Origin: Neolewinella persica DSM 23188
GTDB taxonomy: Bacteria > Bacteroidota > Bacteroidia > Chitinophagales > Saprospiraceae
DNA: 64,000 bases
NCBI RefSeq assembly: GCF_000373105.1
Contig: NZ_KB890491.1
Coordinates: 143,649 to 207,648 of the forward strand
Direction of reading: 5' to 3'
Position numbers and translations under genes: made by a program. Below, piece after piece: positions 24,988-34,032 of the stretch (position 1 is its first letter; every line of letters starts with the position of its first letter). The notes beneath the pieces were generated by a model. That model worked only from the letters and a program-made list of their open reading frames with translations, made no database searches and was not told the DNA's origin.

Positions 24988-26121
24988 CTAACGCCCAAAC
25001 ATCTGCACGAAGTGATGTCCGACGTTATTGACCGTGCCGTAATTGAAACAGGAGACGTAGGCCCATTCCGGTGCCAGCAGGGTGTTCCGATGGGCCCGGT
25101 CGCTGGCCCCTTCATCGATAAGGAGGTATATCACAGCCTCGGTGGGTTCGAGGCCCATGACCAGGTTTTCGTTACCGACGGCGTTGCCGTTGGGGCCTTT
25201 GGTAGTGCCCAGCTTAACGGTCGGGCAGGCTTCAAGGGAGCGGCTCCAGGGGTATTTCCCGTTGGGGCCGTCGTGACGAAATTGCTTGGTGTTGTGCAGG
25301 TAATTCCCGTGGTTTTTGGCCACACGGTAAAGACAGGGGTGTGCACGGAGAACGGACAGCGGAGGTGTTTCGTCCAGCCGTTTGATCAGGCTGGCGACGG
25401 CGCGGGCGTTGATAGGTTTTTTGCGCCAGGGTTCTGCATTCTTCGCAGCGACGAAGGCTTCCACTTCGGGGATAAAGCCCCGGGGGTTAGCGCGCATACG
25501 GTTGATGGCATCCACCATCAACGATTCTGAGACTTTCATGTACGCCCGGTCGGTAGCGATGGCCTCCGGCGCCTGGTAAGACGACCCCACTTGAACCACA
25601 CTGGAAGCCAGGGTCGGGCTAACGGTCGGTGTGGGCTCATTGAATCTTGCTGGTGGTTCGCAGGCACATTCGGTGGCGCGAAGTACAGCGCCTGGTTTGA
25701 TCCGGCGCCAACCTTCCAGGTTGTTGAATTCGCGGAAGCGGGCGGCAGTGTAGCCATAAAGTTCCGCCAACGATTCTACTGATTCTCCGGGGCGGACGGT
25801 ATGCCATTTGCCCATCTGCTTCAGGCCGGCAAAGGCATTTCCAGAAGAGGTCATGGCAGGGTTAACCAGTGCGCTGGAAACGACCAGCTCCCGGCAGGGT
25901 TTTAGCAATTCTTGTTGGGTAAGGCTGTTCCAGGTTGTCAGGTCATCAACGGAGACGTTGAACTGCTGGGCAATGGAAAACAGCGTTTCGTTGGTCTGGA
26001 CAACGTGGAGGCCCGCTTCGTTGGCAGGAGGGCATTGAGCAAAAATGGCGCCCGGCCCTGCAATTAGACAGAGGCTGATCAATGCGGGTAAAAAAGAAGA
26101 CAGTCGAATAATTCGATACAT
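24988..26121 (-). CDS. LysM-CAP secreted protein
   Basis: 377 residues from the ATG at 26121, chosen because MYRIIRLSSFLPALISLCLI begins a clean signal peptide. An in-frame ATG 35 codons upstream would bury it. Two LysM-like modules (HVVQTNETLFSIAQQFNVS, ~residue 40; WHTVRPGESVESLAELYGYT, ~110) should bind peptidoglycan or chitin-like glycans. The C-terminal CAP/SCP-PR1 domain (LMVDAINRMRANPRGF, LRAHPCLYRVAKNHGNYL, HRNTLLAPEWAYVSC) resembles YkwD-type proteins. Envelope-associated; enzymatic activity unproven. Confidence 0.85.
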   Translation of the reverse strand: MYRIIRLSSFLPALISLCLIAGPGAIFAQCPPANEAGLHVVQTNETLFSIAQQFNVSVDDLTTWNSLTQQELLKPCRELVVSSALVNPAMTSSGNAFAGLKQMGKWHTVRPGESVESLAELYGYTAARFREFNNLEGWRRIKPGAVLRATECACEPPARFNEPTPTVSPTLASSVVQVGSSYQAPEAIATDRAYMKVSESLMVDAINRMRANPRGFIPEVEAFVAAKNAEPWRKKPINARAVASLIKRLDETPPLSVLRAHPCLYRVAKNHGNYLHNTKQFRHDGPNGKYPWSRSLEACPTVKLGTTKGPNGNAVGNENLVMGLEPTEAVIYLLIDEGASDRAHRNTLLAPEWAYVSCFNYGTVNNVGHHFVQMFGR

Positions 26122-26236
26122 GGGGTGGTATTTTGCGAATGGAGGGTTAATCCCCTTAAAGTCGCAGTTTATAGTCATGAGAGACCTAAACATAGTATTT
26201 TTTTCAAAAACCTGCTCCTTAATCAACTTCGTATAT

Positions 26237-26253
26237 GCACCTGCGGCCCCGCC
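26237..26253 (+). repeat. Dispersed 17-mer element upstream of porX
   Basis: GCACCTGCGGCCCCGCC, one mismatch, preceded by CCTGCTCCTTAATCAACTTC at 26210 (bipartite layout). It lies 214 bp before porX, in its orientation. Confidence 0.85.
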
Positions 26254-26276
26254 CCTTTGAAATTTCCAGTTGTCAA

Positions 26277-26375
26277 GTCTCAGTCATCCGGGAAATGAGA
26301 GCTGTTATACCTGACGGAATCCTAAATACCGGCACCTGATCGCTAATCACTGAATCCTGATCGCTAAATACTATC
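26277..26375. repeat. Degenerate 14-nt unit array upstream of porX
   Basis: Units such as CCTAAATACCGGCA, CTGAATCCTGATCG and CTAAATACTATCCC (26318-26375) belong to the family seen at 10613-10886. An opposed arm (AGTCTCAGTCATC) lies at 26275-26290. The remaining spacer to 26467 shows no gene. Confidence 0.6.
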
Positions 26376-26467
26376 CCCTTTCCCACCAACGTTCGAAACA
26401 TCACGCCCTTAAAAGCGTATGTACAGTTGCCCTTCTTCCCCAGGCAAACAAAAACCCCAAGCAAAAC

Positions 26468-28024
26468 ATGGACCAAATCACCATTCTCTGGGCCGACGAT
26501 GAAATCGATCTGTTCAAGCCCCAACTCTTATTTCTCAAAAAGAAAGGCTACGAAGTTGTAACTGCAACCAATGGGCATGATGCCTTGGAAGAGCTGAGTG
26601 AAAACGGTGATATAGACATTGTTTTTCTCGACGAGTCCATGCCCGGCCTCACTGGCCTGGAAACCCTGAGCCGCATTCGGGAGACCAACGCACACATCCC
26701 CGTAGTGATGATCACAAAAAACGAGGCGGAGGACGTAATGGAAGAAGCCATCGGCAGCCAAATTGCAGGCTACCTGCTCAAGCCCGTCAACCCGATGCAA
26801 ATTCTGCTTACGCTGAAGACCATCGTGGACGAAAAGCGATTGGTACGGGAAAAAACAGATACAGATTATCAACAGGACTTCCGCCAGCTGATGATGCAAA
26901 TCAACAGTGGGCTCGATAAAGAGGAGTGGGTGGATGTTTATAAAAAAATCATCAGCTGGGAACTCAAGCTGGACGACAGCAAGAGTGAGCAGATGGGAGA
27001 GATCCTCTCCGTACAAAAGCGGGAAGCTAACGCCGAGTTCAGTAAATTTATCGAACGTAATTACATGGATTGGGTTGGCGGCGAGGATGCACCCATTATG
27101 TCGCACAACCTGATGCGGGAGAAAGTACTTCCCCATCTAAACAAGGAAGTGCCAACGGTGATGGTCTTGCTTGACAATATGCGCTACGACCAATGGAAGG
27201 TGATTGAGCCTTACTTGACGGAGCTCTTCAAAGTGGAGGAAGAAAGCCATTTCTACAGCATCCTGCCCACGGCAACACAGTACAGCCGAAATGCCATCTT
27301 TGCTGGAATGATGCCATCCGAGATTGCCAAGCACTATAAAGACTGGTGGAAGAACGACACCGACGAAGGTGGAAAGAATATGCACGAGGCTGACCTGCTC
27401 GGTAAGCAACTTGAGCGCGTGCTTCGCCGCGGCGACATAAAATGGGACTACACCAAGGTGACCAAGACAAACTTTGCCCGCCAAATGCAGGACCGGGCCT
27501 TAGACTTCCTGAACAACGACTTCAGCGTCATTGTCTACAACTTTATCGACATGTTGAGCCATGCCCGTACGGAAATGGAGGTGCTCAAGGAGTTGGCCGG
27601 CGATGAAAAAGCTTACCGCAGCCTTACCCGTACCTGGTTTGAGAATAGCCCACTGTGGGCTACCCTGCGTAAGCTCTCTGAGCGCGATGTACAGCTGATT
27701 GTAACCACCGACCACGGTACCATTCGTGTAAACACCCCCAGTCGTGTAGTCGGTGACCGGGACACGAGCACGAACCTACGCTACAAACTCGGTCGTAACC
27801 TCAACTACGAAGAGAAGGACGTACTCGAAGTCCGTGACCCACTGAAGGCGAAGCTCCCACGTCCCAACCTCAGCTCCACCTTCATCTTCGCCAAAGAGGA
27901 TAAGTTCTTTCTGTACCCGAACAACTATAACTACTACAACAACTACTATAAGGATACCTTCCAGCACGGAGGTATTTCGTTGGAGGAGATTATTTGCCCG
28001 GTGATTCGGTTGCGGAGTAAGTAA
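26468..28024 (+). CDS. porX: PorX: T9SS response regulator with PglZ-type phosphatase domain
   Basis: 518 residues, the length of characterised PorX. Residues 1-120 are a CheY-like receiver (ILWADDEIDLFKP acid pocket; phospho-acceptor Asp55 in IVFLDESMPG; conserved Lys in GYLLKPVNP). A helical linker leads to a C-terminal PglZ domain of the alkaline-phosphatase superfamily (TVMVLLDNMRYDQW, SVIVYNFIDMLSHA, LIVTTDHGT). In Porphyromonas, PorX with the kinase PorY controls T9SS genes through an ECF sigma factor, and PorX has nucleotide/oligonucleotide phosphodiesterase activity. No porY or T9SS structural gene is adjacent, but T9SS cargo genes lie in this window. Confidence 0.95.
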   Translation: MDQITILWADDEIDLFKPQLLFLKKKGYEVVTATNGHDALEELSENGDIDIVFLDESMPGLTGLETLSRIRETNAHIPVVMITKNEAEDVMEEAIGSQIAGYLLKPVNPMQILLTLKTIVDEKRLVREKTDTDYQQDFRQLMMQINSGLDKEEWVDVYKKIISWELKLDDSKSEQMGEILSVQKREANAEFSKFIERNYMDWVGGEDAPIMSHNLMREKVLPHLNKEVPTVMVLLDNMRYDQWKVIEPYLTELFKVEEESHFYSILPTATQYSRNAIFAGMMPSEIAKHYKDWWKNDTDEGGKNMHEADLLGKQLERVLRRGDIKWDYTKVTKTNFARQMQDRALDFLNNDFSVIVYNFIDMLSHARTEMEVLKELAGDEKAYRSLTRTWFENSPLWATLRKLSERDVQLIVTTDHGTIRVNTPSRVVGDRDTSTNLRYKLGRNLNYEEKDVLEVRDPLKAKLPRPNLSSTFIFAKEDKFFLYPNNYNYYNNYYKDTFQHGGISLEEIICPVIRLRSK

Positions 28025-28105
28025 ATGAAGAAGGGAATGGAAGAATAGGTTGCCTAGGTTACCGTTCAATTCGCTTCGCCCTTTCACCTCAAGGGAATAC
28101 GACGG

Positions 28106-28642
28106 TTAAATCTCCTTCGGATCAGGGACTACCCCGACCAAAATTTCCTCATCCACCGCACCGTAGTCCTTTCCGTGGAGCACGGAAACGTCTCTGGTAG
28201 TTTCAAAGACGACGGCCTTAATATCCTGCAGGCGGAAGGCATTAGCCTCCCGAAGCTTGGCCATCAGGTCTGCTTGCGTTACTCCGCAACTCGCAAGATT
28301 TTCGTGCAGGATAGTACCCTCCCACATCAGGTAAATTGGGTTGTTTTCCGTCTTGTTCTCAAACCAATCAGAGGAACGTTTGGCGTAAGAGAACAACTGC
28401 TGAAAGCCAAGAATGGTTAGCAAGGCAACCGCCCCTTTAAGTAAGGACTGATCGGTATTGATCGCGATCGAGGCAAGGATAGAACCTACCGCAATGGTCG
28501 AGGCAAAATCAACGCTCGACATTTTAGCAAAGCTTCGCAGGCCATAAAGCCGTACGATAGCGATGATGGTTGTGAATATGACCAGGCAAGAAATAATCGT
28601 CTTAAAAATTACGGGTAGCGGAGCGGTGAGCCAGTTTTCCAT
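28106..28642 (-). CDS. DUF421 (YetF-like) membrane protein
   Basis: 178 residues from the ATG at 28642 (MENWLTAPLPVIFKTIISC); an in-frame ATG at 28699 would add 19 residues without structure. Three transmembrane helices (IISCLVIFTTIIAIVRLYG, TIAVGSILASIAI, GAVALLTILGFQQLFSY) precede the conserved DUF421 C-terminal domain (PIYLMWEGTILHENLASCGV, ADLMAKLREANAF, AVVFETTRDVSVLHG). Members are widespread inner-membrane proteins; function not established. Convergent with porX after 81 bp. Confidence 0.88.
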   Translation of the reverse strand: MENWLTAPLPVIFKTIISCLVIFTTIIAIVRLYGLRSFAKMSSVDFASTIAVGSILASIAINTDQSLLKGAVALLTILGFQQLFSYAKRSSDWFENKTENNPIYLMWEGTILHENLASCGVTQADLMAKLREANAFRLQDIKAVVFETTRDVSVLHGKDYGAVDEEILVGVVPDPKEI

Positions 28643-28858
28643 ACGAACGGGTTTATGAGGTATAGCACGAAGACCTGCCAGCATGTTCCGATAAGGCAAG
28701 TAATTTCATAGGATACTAATAAAATAAACTTCCGTAACCCGGAAGTCCCCCCCCACATAGGTTACGACAGTCCTTCCCTAATTTCGGGTGAGCAAGCGCA
28801 GCGCTGCGAACAGGACCTGCGGCAGCATGTTCTCCTCTTCCTTTATTCAGCCCTTCTC

Positions 28859-30307
28859 TTATTGATAGCCCACCGCAACCGCCAGCAACAAGCCCATCCA
28901 GGCCCACACCAACAGCATCCCCGTAAGCGGCAGCGCAAAGCGCAGCCAACGGTCAAACGGTACGCGGCAGAGCGAGAGCATGGCGACCAGCCCACCCAGT
29001 GAAGGGTTGAACAGGTTGGTGACTCCGTCGCCGATTTGGAATGCGAGGATGGATATCTGCGGGCTCAACCCCAGTTCATTCCCCAGCGGAATCATGACGG
29101 GGAGTGTAGCCATTGCCTGTCCGCTGCCGGAAGGGATCAGGAGGTTCAGTCCAGATTGACCAATGGACATTCCTATGGCCGAAGCGTAGGTCGGTAACCC
29201 GCTGAGTGCATTGGCCAACCCATTGCTGATGGTATCCTGGATCTGTCCCTGCTCCATGATGACGCTTACCGTGGTGGCCATACCAATGATGAAAGTGGCT
29301 GGTGCCATCTGAGCGATGGAGTGGAATCCCGCCTCAGTTATCTTTTTACCCGACAGCCCACTCGCCAAAGCCAAAACAACCGTCACCATCAGGAAAATGG
29401 CCGAGGTGTCATTGATGTGAAAACCCTCGACGTTGAATACGCCGACAAGGACTGCAGCAAGCCCTAATAGAAAAATGATCAGCAGCACCCAGTTGCGCCC
29501 GGTGATGACGTATTCGTGCAGGGGTTTACTTAATTGCATCCCTGCGGTATCAAGCCCACGACCAATGCCGCTTTCCGGGTCTGCTTTCAGACGACGGTAG
29601 TACCGTACGTTGTACCACGACATCAGCAGCAGGCCGCCAGTACATAGGATGGTTCGAAGCCAGGCTCCACTGAAAAGAGGCAGGTCGGCGATCAGATGTC
29701 CATTACCAACGGTATAAAAATTAATGGGTGAAAGCCCGAAGGCAACCGTCATTCCGCCAACACTGACGCCCGCCGCCAGCACTAAATCTCCACCTAAAGC
29801 CAAAACGACGATGGCGGCAATCGGGATGGTCGCAATATTGTTCTCGTACCCGACCATGATCCCGAGCAGTCCGTAGACTAAGGTAAGTAATACCAAGAGG
29901 ATCTCTGCTCGGCTTTGGCTCATTTGGGATATCGGAAGCCCCGGTTCTCCAACAGTACTGTCTGTTGTATCTGCGGTATTATTTCCCATCAGGTGTACGA
30001 CCCGGCCAATCACGTTCTCGATCGTTTTGGTAGCCTCCAGTAACGAAAACATCAGCGCACTGGCCAGGCAGATAAAAATGATCGGTGTCGCCCGCTTATA
30101 GCCATCGGGGAAGGCCTTAAAAACCTCGAAAATACTGAGGGGCGTAGGTGGCACTTCGCCGTAGCTGCCCGGTACTACCCGCATTCGCCCATCCACTTCC
30201 AATCGTTCGTAAAGTCCGGCCGGTAACAGCCAAGTCATGGCCGCGACCACCAGAATGATGAGGAACAGCATGATCAGGGGGGAAGGGATGCGGGAGTACC
30301 ATTTCAT
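28859..30307 (-). CDS. YfcC-family (DcuC/AbgT-like) membrane transporter
   Basis: 482 residues, about 12 transmembrane helices. YfcC/C4-dicarboxylate anaerobic carrier features: PSPLIMLFLIILVVAAMTWL with GLYER at the start, VGYENNIATIPIAAIVVLAL and MTVAFGLSPINFYTVGNG in the middle, IGMSIGQSGLNLLIPSGSGQ and GDGVTNLFNPSLGG near the end (hairpin substrate loops). It probably moves a small carboxylate or amino acid; the substrate is not deducible. The start codon at 30307 directly abuts the 8-nt AGTC array. The 216 bp downstream to 28642 have no gene, only a small hairpin CTTCCG-TAACC-CGGAAG near 28729. Confidence 0.85.
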   Translation of the reverse strand: MKWYSRIPSPLIMLFLIILVVAAMTWLLPAGLYERLEVDGRMRVVPGSYGEVPPTPLSIFEVFKAFPDGYKRATPIIFICLASALMFSLLEATKTIENVIGRVVHLMGNNTADTTDSTVGEPGLPISQMSQSRAEILLVLLTLVYGLLGIMVGYENNIATIPIAAIVVLALGGDLVLAAGVSVGGMTVAFGLSPINFYTVGNGHLIADLPLFSGAWLRTILCTGGLLLMSWYNVRYYRRLKADPESGIGRGLDTAGMQLSKPLHEYVITGRNWVLLIIFLLGLAAVLVGVFNVEGFHINDTSAIFLMVTVVLALASGLSGKKITEAGFHSIAQMAPATFIIGMATTVSVIMEQGQIQDTISNGLANALSGLPTYASAIGMSIGQSGLNLLIPSGSGQAMATLPVMIPLGNELGLSPQISILAFQIGDGVTNLFNPSLGGLVAMLSLCRVPFDRWLRFALPLTGMLLVWAWMGLLLAVAVGYQ

Positions 30308-30430
30308 AGTCAGAGAGTCAAACAGTCAAGCAGTCAGAGAGTCAAGCAGTCTGGACCTGGCCGAAAGTACGACGCAATTGACTACGGTTCTGACGATGTG
30401 ATTGCTTGACTCTCTGACTCCCTGACTACT
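30308..30430. repeat. AGTC 8-nt tandem array with opposed arm
   Basis: 30308-30351 is AGTCNNNN repeated five times (AGTCAGAG, AGTCAAAC, AGTCAAGC, AGTCAGAG, AGTCAAGC). 30401-30430 carries the complementary words GCTTGACTCTCTGACTCCC. The right arm includes the stop codon of the GCS2-CBS gene (30426-30428), and the left arm touches the YfcC start. Confidence 0.8.
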
Positions 30431-32351
30431 TCAGTCGCTCAATTAGCCGTCCACTCACCCGTAGAAAGTCCATTTCCGTAATGATCCCAACTAGTTCCTG
30501 GTTCTTGATCACCGGTAAACAGCCTAGTTTTTCCCCACGCATGACCTGCAGCGCCTCCTTTATCGTTGTTGACGGGTCAATTGTCTTTGGGTCAGAGATC
30601 ATGATGTCTTTAACCTTAACGAAGCCAGCCTCCGGCGAATCCGGCCGATCCTTGCGCGTATAATAGCGCAGGAGCTTTCGGGTGGTGATGAGTCCGGTGA
30701 GGTGTCCCTTTCCGTCCTCTACCGGGAGGTACCGCAGCTTACGCCATTCCATGAGGTTGGCCACCATTTCCAGCAGGTCGTCTTCCTGGACTGTGAAAAG
30801 ATCCGTCTCCATAAATTCTTCCACCCGAAGGCCTACCGGGCGGTAAGCCTTCAAATCCTTCACATCGGGCAGCGGCCAGGTGTGAACCGGCTTTTCCGTC
30901 ATCTGGTTCCGGATCATGGCGGAAGTGATTACCGTCAGCCCTTCGTCCTGGGTAACTTCCTTTTCCAGTTTTGTGTAGGACTGCAGTAGCCAGCGGGCAC
31001 CGTTCTGGTGGGCTTTGGCCCGCCCTTCGATCACACCGAGGTAGCGATCAATATCCTCTTCTACGATGCCTTTGCTGCGTAATCCATCACGGGCAATGGG
31101 AATCAATTCCTCCACAATCAGGTCACAGGAGCTCACTTTTTTATTGTTGAACCAGGTGAGCTGGGTATCGATACCGAATTGAGCGGCCTTAACAAAGTTA
31201 TCTTTTGCATCGGCGAAGCTCATGTGCTCCCGAATGTCTTTGTATTTGTTGGCCATGCCGATCATGGTTCCAAGCCAGAAAGCAGAGTTGGCTATCTGAT
31301 CCAGTACAGTAGGACCAGCAGGGATCACCCTGTTCTCGATCCGCAGGTGCGGCTTACCGTTGTCACTGATGCCATAACAGGGGCGGTTCCAGCGGTAGAC
31401 GGTACCATTGTGTACTTGAAGTGCTTTGAGGTTAGGTACCTCTTTTCTGCCTACGGTTTCCAGGCTGTTCTCCTCAACGTCTGCACCCAGAAGGACCCGG
31501 AAGCGGGCAATATCTTCTTTGTAGATTTCCATAATGCTCTTGTCGAGCCAATTGGTGCCGAAGCTGACCCGTGGTTCGGGTTGGCGCATGTGGTCCTGCG
31601 TAGTCCGTACGTCAAGGGATTGCTGGAATAAGGCGATTCTACTTTCGTGCCACAGCCGTTTGCCGAACACCAACGGGCTATTGGCCGAGATGGCCAGGAT
31701 CGGTGCAGTGATGGCCTGGGCAATATTGTACAGCGGCGCAAAGGTGGCTGGCGTGACTTGCAGGTGGACCTGGAAGCTGGTGTTACAGGCCTCCATCAAG
31801 GGGCTGTCATGGCTGATGAATAATTCATCGATTCCTGCCAGGCGAAGTTCAAAACCTTTGGAGGATTTAGACTGTGCCCTGATGGCCTCGATCAGCGCCA
31901 GGTAACGGGGCTTAGGGGTCAGGTTATCCAGGGAAAGGTCAAATTTCCGCAGCGTGGGGAGGATGCCGGTAAGGACTACCAGCGAGTCCCGGGTTTTAGC
32001 CGCCTTGGTTATCAAATCCAGTTGGTAACGGTTTTCAGTTTCCATCAGGCGCAGGGCGCTTCCGGTAAATTCCTGCGGAGAGAGGTTACACTCCAGATTG
32101 AACCGGGCAATCTCCGTCGTAGCCCAGGAATAATCCTGCAACTTTTTCAGCACCGCCATATTTTTTGGCGTTGGTTTCAGCGTCTTCTTATCCACCAGGC
32201 ACATCTCCTGCTCTGCACCAATTCTAATGGTATCGGTCTCGAACCAATCGTGCTTAAGCATATATTCCAGCGCCTGGATGTCTTGCAACAGGTGACGGGT
32301 AAATTTCGTGCGGCTATCGACGGTGGGTACGTTTACTTTTTCTTCTCCCAT
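30426..32351 (-). CDS. Glutamate-cysteine-ligase-type (GCS2) protein fused to two CBS domains
   Basis: 641 residues from the ATG at 32351 (MGEEKVNV); an in-frame ATG at 32408 adds 19 unlikely residues. Residues ~20-430 resemble carboxylate-amine ligases of the GCS2 type (IRIGAEQEMCLVDKKT with the Glu pair, ARFNLECNLSP, FQVHLQVTP, HLRIENRVIPAGP). After a helical linker come two CBS motifs (MVANLMEWRKLRYLPVED, ~550; TIKEALQVMRGEKLGCLPVI, ~600) that usually sense adenine nucleotides. This suggests a nucleotide-regulated ligase. The product is unknown; authentic glutathione synthesis cannot be assumed. Confidence 0.85.
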   Translation of the reverse strand: MGEEKVNVPTVDSRTKFTRHLLQDIQALEYMLKHDWFETDTIRIGAEQEMCLVDKKTLKPTPKNMAVLKKLQDYSWATTEIARFNLECNLSPQEFTGSALRLMETENRYQLDLITKAAKTRDSLVVLTGILPTLRKFDLSLDNLTPKPRYLALIEAIRAQSKSSKGFELRLAGIDELFISHDSPLMEACNTSFQVHLQVTPATFAPLYNIAQAITAPILAISANSPLVFGKRLWHESRIALFQQSLDVRTTQDHMRQPEPRVSFGTNWLDKSIMEIYKEDIARFRVLLGADVEENSLETVGRKEVPNLKALQVHNGTVYRWNRPCYGISDNGKPHLRIENRVIPAGPTVLDQIANSAFWLGTMIGMANKYKDIREHMSFADAKDNFVKAAQFGIDTQLTWFNNKKVSSCDLIVEELIPIARDGLRSKGIVEEDIDRYLGVIEGRAKAHQNGARWLLQSYTKLEKEVTQDEGLTVITSAMIRNQMTEKPVHTWPLPDVKDLKAYRPVGLRVEEFMETDLFTVQEDDLLEMVANLMEWRKLRYLPVEDGKGHLTGLITTRKLLRYYTRKDRPDSPEAGFVKVKDIMISDPKTIDPSTTIKEALQVMRGEKLGCLPVIKNQELVGIITEMDFLRVSGRLIERLK

Positions 32352-32597
32352 GGTAGTATTCTCGTAAAAGTTTTTGCTGAAGCAAAGTACTCTATTAATT
32401 ATCAGCACCTCGTTTTACAGGAATGCCGCATAGTTGTTCGCTCTCACTTTGTTATTGATTGCTAGATAACTATTTTTTTCTTCAATCAATAGCTTTTGGG
32501 CGATGGCGCAGGTGCAAAATTTCGGATTTTAGGAGCATGCAAAGGCTGACGCCGGTAGAAACCGGCTACATATTTTGCTGCTTTTATCCCTCTCACG

Positions 32598-32614
32598 GCA
32601 CCTGCGGCCGCGCC
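32598..32614 (+). repeat. Dispersed 17-mer element, exact copy
   Basis: GCACCTGCGGCCGCGCC, preceded by TTGCTGCTTTTATCCCTC. It lies 87 bp before the small membrane ORF and 234 bp before the DUF3089 gene, same orientation. A shortened relative in the other orientation (GGCGCAGGTGCAAA) lies at 32505-32518. Confidence 0.9.
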
Positions 32615-32700
32615 CACAAAGAAGAAATGCCGGTCACGAACGGATACTCCGGAGGAACTTTTTCCAATAACTCTTCGTTCTAACAGCAGCTGAACCCATT

Positions 32701-32826
32701 ATGACCAGCAGGGAATCAAGTTGCCTGTTTGTCGCCAACATTCCATTCCTCATGACACTCTTCCTCATCGCTCTTCTGGGCATCGCAGTTGTTTATTTCG
32801 TAAATAGTGAAGGTGCCAGCCAGTAA
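32701..32826 (+). CDS. Possible 41-residue membrane peptide
   Basis: ATG to TAA encodes MTSRESSCLFVANIPF followed by one strong transmembrane segment (LMTLFLIALLGIAVVYFV) and a short polar tail. An internal ATG at 32752 is an alternative start. It lies between a dispersed 17-mer copy and the DUF3089 gene, 21 bp upstream of the latter. Support is only the hydrophobic pattern and context; it may be non-coding. Confidence 0.35.
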   Translation: MTSRESSCLFVANIPFLMTLFLIALLGIAVVYFVNSEGASQ

Positions 32827-32847
32827 ATAAATCCCGAATTAGTGCTT

Positions 32848-33876
32848 ATGGCCCTTCGTTTTTCAAGCTTTTTGCTGCTCACTTCTTTGTTAGTGGCTTG
32901 TGGAAGTATACCCTCTATTCCGGCTTCGACAGATTTTCCGGTGCCAGATCCGCCAAATTATTCCCAGGCCCGGTACTGGGCCGCCAGCCCTTTTGCCGAT
33001 GACCCGGCCGACCGTACTCCAGGCACGAATCTCGAGGATCAGCAACTGACCGCAACTGCCGACGTCTTCTACCTTCATCCCACCATCTATTTCAAAACCC
33101 GCAAGGACAACGAATTCTGGAATGCAGATTTGAACGACCGTAAACTCAACACTTCCGTCGACGAGGCAGCCATGCTTAACCACGCTTCGATTTTTAATGC
33201 CGCTGGCCGTGTTTTTGCCCCCCGCTACCGCCAGGCTCACATCAAAGTGTTTTACCCTGAGGGGCGAACGGTAAGCCGGCAGGCGCTTGATACGGCTTAC
33301 ACGGACGTACTTGCTGCATTTGACCACTACCTCGCCACCTGGAACCAGGGCCGCCCCATCATCATCGCCAGTCACAGCCAGGGAACCACCCATGCCAAAC
33401 GGTTGATCGCCGACCGGTTCGATGGCAAATCCCTGCGCAGCCAACTTGTGGCCGCTTACCTTGTAGGAATGCCCGTATCTGCGGATGCTTACCAAACTAT
33501 TCCGGTCTGCGAATCTGCGACCCAAACCGGTTGCTTTGTCAGTTGGCGAACTTACCGCGACGACTTTAAACCGAAACCGGCGTACCAGGACACCGTGCCC
33601 AACATCGCCGTCGTTAACCCCTTGAGTTGGACCACCAGCGAACAGCGTGCCCCTCTCTCCCTCAATAAAGGAGGCGTGCTGTATAACTATGAAAAAGGCC
33701 CTCTGCCAGAACTCGTTTGGGCCGAACGCCGAGGTGCCGGACTGTTTACCAATAAGCCAAAATTTTTCGGTGACATTCTGTTCAATACCAAAAACTACCA
33801 CGTTGGTGATTACAATCTCTTCTGGCTCAATATCCGGGAAAACGCCGTGCAACGCGTAACGGCCTTTAGCCGATAA
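32848..33876 (+). CDS. DUF3089 alpha/beta-hydrolase lipoprotein
   Basis: 342 residues from the ATG at 32848. The frame opens two codons earlier at a GTG, but the signal peptide MALRFSSFLLLTSLLVAC fixes the ATG. Cys18 is the probable lipid-anchored residue. DUF3089 features: ATADVFYLHPTIYFK, VFAPRYRQAH and the nucleophile elbow IIIASHSQGTTHAKRL (Ser in SHSQG, ~residue 178). The family is predicted to be serine hydrolases of unknown substrate. Outer- or inner-membrane-anchored in the periplasm. Confidence 0.88.
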   Translation: MALRFSSFLLLTSLLVACGSIPSIPASTDFPVPDPPNYSQARYWAASPFADDPADRTPGTNLEDQQLTATADVFYLHPTIYFKTRKDNEFWNADLNDRKLNTSVDEAAMLNHASIFNAAGRVFAPRYRQAHIKVFYPEGRTVSRQALDTAYTDVLAAFDHYLATWNQGRPIIIASHSQGTTHAKRLIADRFDGKSLRSQLVAAYLVGMPVSADAYQTIPVCESATQTGCFVSWRTYRDDFKPKPAYQDTVPNIAVVNPLSWTTSEQRAPLSLNKGGVLYNYEKGPLPELVWAERRGAGLFTNKPKFFGDILFNTKNYHVGDYNLFWLNIRENAVQRVTAFSR

Positions 33877-33891
33877 GTGCTTGTTTGGATT

Positions 33892-34032
33892 TTAGATCAC
33901 CCGATCAGCGTCCGTAATCTCACGGTTTATCCGACAACCGTTAGCCACGGCGAATACGTTCGACGGGATGTCTCGGGTCACGTCGCTGCCGGAACCAATA
34001 ACGGTCCTACCTCCGATGGTGACGCCGGGGCT
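33892..34032 (-). pseudogene. Remnant of a maltose/galactoside O-acetyltransferase (C-terminal 46 codons)
   Basis: The minus-strand frame reads SPGVTIGGRTVIGSGSDV then TRDIPSNVFAVANGCRINRE to a TAA at 33892. This is the closing left-handed beta-helix coil and tail of hexapeptide acetyltransferases of the Maa/LacA type. The N-terminal three-quarters are absent: upstream the frame runs into the flavin monooxygenase tail. It therefore looks like a deletion remnant joined to that gene's 3' end near 34032. Confidence 0.7.

Noticed and set aside
26468..28024. PglZ domain as evidence of a BREX or Pgl phage-defence locus
   Set aside because: The receiver-PglZ fusion of 518 residues is PorX, and no BREX genes are near.
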